This document shows positions 56,388 through 64,000 of a stretch of DNA of 64,000 bases, one piece after another. Source of the stretch: Nocardioides jensenii JCM 1364 = NBRC 14755 (GTDB lineage Bacteria; Actinomycetota; Actinomycetes; Propionibacteriales; Nocardioidaceae); NCBI RefSeq assembly GCF_001552535.1, contig NZ_BCRJ01000054.1, positions 1-64,000 of the forward strand, given 5' to 3'. Within the stretch, counting starts at the first letter, position 1; every line of letters begins with the position of its first letter. Made by a program: the position numbers and the translations under genes. The notes under the pieces were generated by a model. It made no database searches. It worked only from the letters and a program-made list of their open reading frames with translations, and was not told the DNA's origin.

Positions 56388-57635
56388 CTAGTGCGCGCCC
56401 CCGGCCTTGAGGATCCGATCCTCGCCCCTGGCCAGGAGGAACGAGACGATCAGCACCGCGAAGCCGGCGATCGAGAGCACGACGCCGACCAGTGCCGGCG
56501 ATCGGTAGCCCCACCCGGCCGCGATCACCAGGCCGCCGAGCCAGGCGCCGAGCGCGTTCGCCACGTTGAGCGAGGCGTGGTTCATCGCGGCGCCCAGGGT
56601 CTGTGCGTCCCCGGCCACCTCCATCAGCCGCAGTTGCAGGTTGACCACCAGCACCGAGCTGATCGCCGAGATCGCGAACGCGAACGGCAGCGCCCACCAG
56701 CCGTACGGAGTGACGGCGGCGAAGAGCAACAGCACCACACCCATGCCGAGCGCCGACCCGAGCAGGGAGCCGAAGACAGACCAGTCGGCGAGCTCGCCGG
56801 CCAGCCAGGTGCCGAAGGTCATGCCGAGGCCGAACATGAGCAGGAAGACCGGGACCGCGGACTCGCGCAGCTCCCCCACCTCGGTGATCGTCGGCGAGAT
56901 GTAGGAGTAGACGGCGAACATGCCGCCGAAGCCGACGGCTCCGGCCAGCAGGGTCAGCCAGACCTGCACCCGGGAGAAGGCCGCGAGCTCACGTCGTCCG
57001 GTGGCCTCGGGGTCGGCCGCGATCGACGGCACCGAGGCGAGGATCATCGACACGGTCACGACGCCCAGGACCGCCACGGCGACGTACGCCGACCGCCAGC
57101 CGAGGTTCTGCCCCATCCAGGTGGCCGCGGGGACGCCGATGACGTTGGCGATCGAGAGACCGAGCATCACCAGCGCCACCGCCCGGCCCTTGCGTCCTGG
57201 CGCCGCCAGCTGGGCGGCAACCAGTGAGGCCACCCCGAAGTAGGCGCCGTGCGGCAACCCCGAGACGAAGCGGGCCAGGGTCAGCAGCTCGTAGTTGGAG
57301 GCGAGCGCGCTGAGTCCGTTGCCGACCGTGAACGCGACCATCAACGCCACCAACAGAGCCCGCCGGGGCAGCCGGGCTCCGAAGAAGGCCAGCAGGGGAG
57401 CCCCCACCACCACACCGAGCGCGTACGCCGAGATCACGTGACCGCTCGTCGGAATGCTGACGTCGACACCGTCCGCGATCTGCGGCAGCAGGCCCATCGT
57501 CACGAACTCGGTGGTGCCGATCGCGAAGCCACCCATGGCCAGCGCGAGCACGGCCAACCCGAAGTGGGTCGACCTCTCGGAGGACTGGGTCGGGCTGGGG
57601 TCGGCGGCAGGGCGCTCAGTGGTTGGCATGCTCAT
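56388..57635 (-). CDS. MFS transporter, DHA1-type exporter
   Basis: A 415-residue major facilitator protein with about 12 hydrophobic helices. The GGFAIGTTEFVTMGLLPQIA segment is typical of the AraJ/YdhP-type subfamily (arabinose or drug efflux), as is SGLPHGAYFGVASLVAAQL. Substrate unknown. ATG 57635 was chosen; a TTG four codons upstream and an ATG two codons downstream are alternatives. It follows the double ABC exporter at a 73-bp gap and precedes trpS at 30 bp. Confidence 0.88.
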   Translation of the reverse strand: MSMPTTERPAADPSPTQSSERSTHFGLAVLALAMGGFAIGTTEFVTMGLLPQIADGVDVSIPTSGHVISAYALGVVVGAPLLAFFGARLPRRALLVALMVAFTVGNGLSALASNYELLTLARFVSGLPHGAYFGVASLVAAQLAAPGRKGRAVALVMLGLSIANVIGVPAATWMGQNLGWRSAYVAVAVLGVVTVSMILASVPSIAADPEATGRRELAAFSRVQVWLTLLAGAVGFGGMFAVYSYISPTITEVGELRESAVPVFLLMFGLGMTFGTWLAGELADWSVFGSLLGSALGMGVVLLLFAAVTPYGWWALPFAFAISAISSVLVVNLQLRLMEVAGDAQTLGAAMNHASLNVANALGAWLGGLVIAAGWGYRSPALVGVVLSIAGFAVLIVSFLLARGEDRILKAGGAH

Positions 57636-57708
57636 CGCATTGTCCAACCGGGTCCCGCCGAGCGCCTATTCCGTGTCGCTGGGCACACCCTCGCCGGCAC
57701 TCGACGCG

Positions 57709-60700
57709 TCATCCCGCGAGGTGCCCCCACTGTGGAGCGAGCTCGGTCCACGGCCCGACCGCGGCCACCTCGCCGTCGACGAGCACCACCACCCGGTCCG
57801 CGCGCGAGAGAGCAGCACGCTTGGCGCTGGCCCCGATCACGGTGGCCCCTCGGTCACGCAGCGCCTGCCACAGCTCGATTTCGGTCCTCGCGTCGAGCGC
57901 ACTGGACACGTCGTCGGCCAACATCAGCTCGGCATCGGTCGCCAACGCACGCGCCAAGGCCAGGCGTTGCACCTGGCCACCCGAGAGACGGACCCCGCGG
58001 TGGCCGACGAGGGCGTCCTTGCCGCCGGCCTCCTCGATGTCGGAGCCGAGACGCGCCGCACCGACCGGAGCGTCGAAGGCCCGGTCGTGTCCGAGGCGCA
58101 CGTTGTCGTCGAAGGTGCCCGACAGCACGCGAGGGACCTGAGCCACGTGGGAGACCTGGCCCGGGCGCAGGAAGCGTTCGGCGTCGTCGACGTCGCGTTC
58201 GTTCCAGAGGATCTCACCGCGGTGCCCGATCAGCCCGGCCAACGCCGCAAGCAGGCTCGACTTGCCGGAGCCGACCTGACCGACGAGCAGCACGAGCTCT
58301 CCGGCCTCGACCGTGAGGTCGACACCCGAGACGCCCAGGGTGCCGTCATCGTGGACGGCACTGAGCCCGCGCAGCTCGAGCCGCTGCAGCGGCACCCTGC
58401 CGGCCGACTCCGGTGCGGGCGCAGCGCCGGAGACCAGGTCGACTCCCGGCGGCAGGTCCATCAGGTCGACCCCACCCGCGAACCGATTGGTCTCCAGCTG
58501 CCAGGCGCGGGTGCCCGGGGCCTCGGTGACCACCATGCCGGCCACTCGTCCGAACCAGTCGAAACCGGCCACCGCGTTCGCGACCAGGAGCGCAGTGGCC
58601 AGGCCCCACCCGCCACCGAAGTAGATCGCCCACGCGGTGACCACACCGCACTGCACCATCACGATCGGCACCCCGTCGAGGAACGCCTGGACCCGGTGCT
58701 CCTTGACCGCCGCACTGACCCGGCCCGCGTCGACGTCGCGCAGGTGCCGGTGCACCGACGGGGTCGCGGCCGCGAGCTTCACCGTGCGGGCGGACTCGAG
58801 TGCCGAGACCAGCGCTCGACCGAAACGAGCACGCGCGGTCGACGCCTCTGCCGCGGAGCGGCCCGCGATCGGACGACCGATCGAGGACGCCAAGGCAGAG
58901 GTGACCATCACCGCGAGCAGCACCGAGCCGGCCACCCACGTGCCGGCCAACAGCGCGGTGAAGCCGGCAATCAGCATGCCGTTGATGAAGTCGACCCAGC
59001 GATCGGCGTAGCGGGCGTAGCGGTCGGCGTCCATCGAACGGGCGACCACCTCGCCGGGCGGGGTGCGCACCAGGCGCTGCTGAGCGGTCTGGCCGTGCAA
59101 CACGGCCATGCGCGTGCGCAGCATGACCTCGATCCACCAGCGTGGGTAGCGCCAGAAGGCGTCGGCCAACATGAACGGCATCGCGACCAGGCAGAGGACC
59201 AGCGCCAGGCTGAGCAGGCCCGGGGTGTCGCCGTCCTGGAGATCTTCGACGATGTGACCCCAGACCAGCCCGGTCACGGCGCCCTGGGCGCCGATCAGCG
59301 ACACCAGCAGGAACAGCACGGCACCGGCGATGCCCCAAGCCGGCCGGACCAGGAGCGCGTGGAGGATGCCCGTGGCCAACGACGGCCCGTTGCCGATCTC
59401 GCGGACCGGTGGCGGGGTGCCGGAGCGGCGACGCCCTCCGACCGCGGAGGCGCCGGCCTTCTCGGCCTCGGTCTCCGTCTTGGTCACGTGGTCGAGGGTG
59501 GCGTGCTCGACGGGTGCCGGAGCCACTGGTTCGACGGCCACCACGTCAGCAGCCAAGTCGGCGGCATGCTCGCCGCGGTGCTGGATGCGGCTGTCGTGGA
59601 GCAGGTCGCGGAACGGCCCGGGCTCCGTGGCGAGCACGGCCCGGAGCCCGTCCTGGACGACCCGGCCGTGGTCGAGCACCGCCACGTGCGGCGCCCGCTC
59701 GATGGTGCTGAGCCGGTGGGCGATCAGCACACCGGTGCGGCCCCGCAGCAGCCGGTCGGCAGCGGCGACCACCCGGTGCTCGGTGAGCGGGTCCATCCGG
59801 GCGGTGGCCTCGTCGAGTACGACGACCCGCACGTGCCGGATCAGCAGTCGAGCGAAGGCGACGAGCTGCTCCTCCCCCGCAGAGAGGGAGGTGCCGCCCG
59901 GGCCGAGCAGGGTGTCCAGTCCGTCGGGCAGTCCGGAGACCCAGTCGTCGAGGCCCAGCTCGGTGACCGCGCCCTCGATCTCGTGACGTGGCGTGTCACC
60001 GAAGATCGTGATGTTCTCGGCCAGCGTGCCGGCCAGGATCTCCGTGCGCTGGGTGACCACGCCGACCGCCGACCGCAGCTGCTGGAGGTCGAGGTCGAGC
60101 ACGTCGACCCCGCCCAGGAACACCGCCCCACGCGGTGGTTCGACGGCCCTGGAGATCAGCGAGGCCAGCGTCGACTTGCCGGATCCGGTGCGTCCCACCA
60201 GGGCGATCGTGTCACCGGCAGGCAGCAGCAGGTCGATGTCGCGCAACGCGAAAGTGCCCTCGTCGTAGGCGAAGGAGAGCCTGCGGACGTGCAGCTCGAG
60301 GGCCGGGTCAGGGGGCAGCGGCCGGCCGCCTTCGGGCTCCGGCTCGACCGCGAGCATCTGGCGCAACCGGATGACGGCCCCCAGGCCCGCCTGCAGGTCG
60401 GGCAGGTGGTTGGCCAGCATCGCGATCTGGCCGACGAAGGTGGAGGTCACCAGGAAGAGGGTGACCAGCTGGGCGACGGAGAGGTCGCCGTTGCCGGCCA
60501 GGGCGATGCCGGACAGTCCGATGCCGGCCAACAGTGCGTGCAGCAACAGGCCGGCCCGCAGCGCCAGGCGACGCTCGACGTCGAGGACCGCGAGGAACTT
60601 CGCGTGCACCGCCGCGGAGAGTCGGGCCACCCGCCCGATGACATGGGCCTGGCCGAGGCTGGTGCGCAGGTCGTCGCGCCCGGCGATGCCCTCCTCGAGC

Positions 60701-61326
60701 GCGGCGGCATGGTCGGTCCAGGCCATCTCCTCGATCACCTTGCGGCGGGAGATCTCGCCCAGGAGCGGCTTGATCGCGAACCACGTGACGACCCCGAGTG
60801 TCGGGAAGAGCAACCACGCCGGCCACCAGGTCAGTCCGGCCACGACCCACATCGGCAGAACGCCGAACACGGTGCGGGCGAACATCCACAGCTGCCAGCG
60901 CACCAGGTTGCCGACCTCGTGGGTGTCGTCGTCGACCCGGTCGAGGATCTCGCCCACGGCCTGCTCGGAGAGGGTGGCGAGGGGTTGTCGGAGGGCGGCG
61001 TCCAGCAGGTCTTCGCGCAGCCGCCCCTCGGCCCGGTCGGAGAGCCCCACCCAGATGACCTTGCCGAACGTGTCGACCAACGACGCGCCGATCACGCAGG
61101 CCGCCAGCAGCCAGACCAGCCCGCCGGTCGGGTCCGCGGCGAGCCGGCCGATCACGACCGTTCCGAAGGTCGTGGACACGGCCGCGACCGCGGCACACGC
61201 GAGCGCGAACGCCGCGATCGGCGACCTCATCCGACGCCAGTCGACCCGTCGTGCGTCATCAGGGCGGGAGTGCTGCGACGGGGCCACGGGTGGCCTGTCG
61301 GGTGCGGTGGTGAGGGTCTCGGTCAT
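57709..61326 (-). CDS. Fused asymmetric ABC exporter (TMD-NBD-TMD-NBD)
   Basis: A 1205-residue single polypeptide with two type-IV exporter halves. NBD1 has Walker A GRTGSGKST (about 378-386), signature LSAGEEQ, Walker B VVVLDEATA and H-loop LIAHRLST. NBD2 has Walker A GQVGSGKSS (about 1015-1023) and signature LSGGQ, but Walker B reads LMLADDVSSALD (catalytic Glu to Asp) and the H-loop is replaced by VIGASAKRA, with no His. By the head-to-tail pairing of ABC sites, the NBD1 Walker A/B with the NBD2 signature makes one normal site, and the other is degenerate. This is the pattern of heterodimeric exporters such as TM287/288, here fused in one gene. A Pro/Ala/Glu-rich linker joins the halves near residues 590-650. 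The substrate is unknown. Confidence 0.9.
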   Translation of the reverse strand: MTETLTTAPDRPPVAPSQHSRPDDARRVDWRRMRSPIAAFALACAAVAAVSTTFGTVVIGRLAADPTGGLVWLLAACVIGASLVDTFGKVIWVGLSDRAEGRLREDLLDAALRQPLATLSEQAVGEILDRVDDDTHEVGNLVRWQLWMFARTVFGVLPMWVVAGLTWWPAWLLFPTLGVVTWFAIKPLLGEISRRKVIEEMAWTDHAAALEEGIAGRDDLRTSLGQAHVIGRVARLSAAVHAKFLAVLDVERRLALRAGLLLHALLAGIGLSGIALAGNGDLSVAQLVTLFLVTSTFVGQIAMLANHLPDLQAGLGAVIRLRQMLAVEPEPEGGRPLPPDPALELHVRRLSFAYDEGTFALRDIDLLLPAGDTIALVGRTGSGKSTLASLISRAVEPPRGAVFLGGVDVLDLDLQQLRSAVGVVTQRTEILAGTLAENITIFGDTPRHEIEGAVTELGLDDWVSGLPDGLDTLLGPGGTSLSAGEEQLVAFARLLIRHVRVVVLDEATARMDPLTEHRVVAAADRLLRGRTGVLIAHRLSTIERAPHVAVLDHGRVVQDGLRAVLATEPGPFRDLLHDSRIQHRGEHAADLAADVVAVEPVAPAPVEHATLDHVTKTETEAEKAGASAVGGRRRSGTPPPVREIGNGPSLATGILHALLVRPAWGIAGAVLFLLVSLIGAQGAVTGLVWGHIVEDLQDGDTPGLLSLALVLCLVAMPFMLADAFWRYPRWWIEVMLRTRMAVLHGQTAQQRLVRTPPGEVVARSMDADRYARYADRWVDFINGMLIAGFTALLAGTWVAGSVLLAVMVTSALASSIGRPIAGRSAAEASTARARFGRALVSALESARTVKLAAATPSVHRHLRDVDAGRVSAAVKEHRVQAFLDGVPIVMVQCGVVTAWAIYFGGGWGLATALLVANAVAGFDWFGRVAGMVVTEAPGTRAWQLETNRFAGGVDLMDLPPGVDLVSGAAPAPESAGRVPLQRLELRGLSAVHDDGTLGVSGVDLTVEAGELVLLVGQVGSGKSSLLAALAGLIGHRGEILWNERDVDDAERFLRPGQVSHVAQVPRVLSGTFDDNVRLGHDRAFDAPVGAARLGSDIEEAGGKDALVGHRGVRLSGGQVQRLALARALATDAELMLADDVSSALDARTEIELWQALRDRGATVIGASAKRAALSRADRVVVLVDGEVAAVGPWTELAPQWGHLAG

Positions 61327-61459
61327 GACCTGTCGAGACTACGTCGACGCACCGACGTACGGCCTCTGGTTTTTCGCCGCCCGGAGCCGTACGGCGGACT
61401 GATCGCAGCCACTCACGCGCCGAGGAATGGATCGAGTCCGTCCGGGAACACTGGCATTC

Positions 61460-62350
61460 ATGAGAGCACTGGCACCCCGGCTGCGTCGCACCGTGCTGCG
61501 CGCCGCGGTCTTGCTCGCCGCCGCGCCCGTCGTCGCCGGCTGCGGCAACGTCAATGCCGGGGAACAGGCGGTCTCGGACTTCGAGGACTGGTGGGACGGA
61601 CACGCGGTCGACGGCGTCGAGATCATCCACACGCAGGACAACAACGACCTGCCCTATGCGGGCAGTGGTGAGATCTGGTTGATGCCGGAGGCGTCGGTCG
61701 ACGTCGCGGGGCTGGTCGACGAGCTGTGCGGCTACGACCCCGACAAGGAGACCGTCTTCCATCTCGACTCGGCGAAGGCACCCGAGTCCATCGCTGCCGC
61801 GCAGGCATCACAAGAGCGTGACGTCGAGGTGGAGGTCGACTGCTCCGAGCGGGACCGCACCGTCTCCCGCTGGGCCTCGTTGCTGGCCACCGACGGGCTC
61901 AGGAACGCGTCGCTGAGCTCCGGGAACCTGGTCGCGAACTTCGAGTCCGCCGACTCACTGGTGACGGCAGTCCCCCAGCTGCGTGACCTGGATCCGGAGC
62001 AGCTGCATCTCAGTGCGGGTGAGTTCAACGCACCCGGCGCGCTCCGATTCGACGACGAGGGCGTCTCCGCGGAGATCCGCGACCTGCTCGACGCCGTGCT
62101 CGCCTCAGGCGTTCCGGTGCTCGCCGTCGACGCCAGCGAACACCACCGCGGCGACGCCCACCTCGAGGTGGTCGTCGCCGGCGACCATTCCGACGCCGAC
62201 CGTCTCGAGCAGGTGCTGCTCGAGACCAACCCGACGCCGCCACGCTGGTCGCGATCACTGCCCCCGCCTGATGCCCCGGAGTGCGAGACGGCACCGGATC
62301 ACGGTCAGTGGGTGACTGCGATCCGGTGCCGTCCCGGAATCGATGGTTGA
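61460..62350 (+). CDS. Lipoprotein of unknown function
   Basis: A 296-residue lipoprotein. The signal peptide has two Arg pairs and a hydrophobic core and ends PVVAGC with Cys28 as the lipidation site. The body is acidic and alternates short strands and helices, with no family recognised. Cysteines in VDELCGYD, EVDCSERD, ECETAP and IRCRPG may form disulfides. ATG 61460 gives a normal signal length; ATG 61427 would add 11 residues. Its stop is directly followed by the stop of the convergent icd gene. Confidence 0.75.
   Translation: MRALAPRLRRTVLRAAVLLAAAPVVAGCGNVNAGEQAVSDFEDWWDGHAVDGVEIIHTQDNNDLPYAGSGEIWLMPEASVDVAGLVDELCGYDPDKETVFHLDSAKAPESIAAAQASQERDVEVEVDCSERDRTVSRWASLLATDGLRNASLSSGNLVANFESADSLVTAVPQLRDLDPEQLHLSAGEFNAPGALRFDDEGVSAEIRDLLDAVLASGVPVLAVDASEHHRGDAHLEVVVAGDHSDADRLEQVLLETNPTPPRWSRSLPPPDAPECETAPDHGQWVTAIRCRPGIDG

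Positions 62351-64000
<1,650 letters not shown>

Noticed and set aside
57454-61671. A 1405-codon open frame on the plus strand
   Set aside because: It is antisense to the double ABC exporter, whose motifs are all intact on the minus strand. The plus-strand translation has no motif and is rich in Arg, Gly, Asp and His.

Overview
The window is a high-GC actinobacterial chromosome segment, most like Nocardioides or a close relative in Nocardioidaceae. The pointers are very high GC at third codon positions, a mycothiol-type DinB protein, an LpdA-type quinone reductase, an AccA3-type biotin subunit, a b558-type SdhC, a monomeric NADP isocitrate dehydrogenase, and many start codons placed 6-7 nt after a TANNNT hexamer, as in leaderless actinobacterial transcripts. 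No rRNA, tRNA, CRISPR array, transposase or integrase was found. The genus is an inference from these traits.

Layout. 1-3.95 kb: acyl-CoA dehydrogenase, divergent MerR regulator with a probable operator, and the biotin carboxylase/BCCP subunit of an acyl-CoA carboxylase. 3.96-7.08 kb: three tightly packed membrane-protein genes of unknown function; two of them share a Cys/Asn-Pro-Leu-His-Gly C-terminal domain with a fourth gene at 12.8 kb. 7.3-10.7 kb: pyruvate carboxylase. 10.7-13.7 kb: a frameshifted DUF3558-like lipoprotein gene, a secreted SpoIID/LytB protein and the fourth Cys/NP(L/R)HG protein. 13.8-16.6 kb: a disulfide-less flavoprotein quinone reductase and a true dihydrolipoyl dehydrogenase. 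16.6-25.6 kb: purine nucleoside phosphorylase, phosphohexo/pentomutase, an enoyl-CoA hydratase and several small enzymes. 25.6-28.9 kb: deoC with two aldehyde dehydrogenase genes, the second lacking its catalytic half. 29-33.5 kb: VWA/solute-binding protein, a small P-loop kinase, a possible cysteine-peptidase-like protein, adenosine deaminase, MaoC protein. 33.6-40.4 kb: one reverse operon of nucleoside ABC transporter, cytidine deaminase and thymidine phosphorylase. 40.6-46.8 kb: M20 amidohydrolase, then meaB-mutB-mutA. 46.9-49.8 kb: small membrane protein, GT4 glycosyltransferase, YibE/F protein. 49.9-53.4 kb: sdhCAB. 53.6-64 kb: YihY protein, 2'-5' RNA ligase, trpS, MFS exporter, a one-polypeptide double ABC exporter, a lipoprotein and the 3' part of icd.

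Two metabolic themes stand out. The first is nucleoside salvage: uptake (BMP-type ABC system), deamination (add, cdd), phosphorolysis (PNP, deoA), pentose-phosphate isomerisation (the mutase), aldol cleavage (deoC) and probable oxidation of the resulting acetaldehyde (ALDH). The second is propionyl-CoA and TCA metabolism: biotin carboxylases, methylmalonyl-CoA mutase with its chaperone, succinate dehydrogenase, lipoamide dehydrogenase and isocitrate dehydrogenase. The order lpdA, PNP, pmm, add, deoA, cdd, sdh recalls the M. tuberculosis Rv3303c-Rv3319 region.

The items most deserving a second look are the unnamed membrane cassette between the two biotin carboxylases and its paralog, the back-to-back overlapping leaderless promoters at 16.6 kb, the TAG stop codon of trpS that forms part of the next gene's -10 element, the half-length ALDH, and the fused asymmetric ABC exporter.
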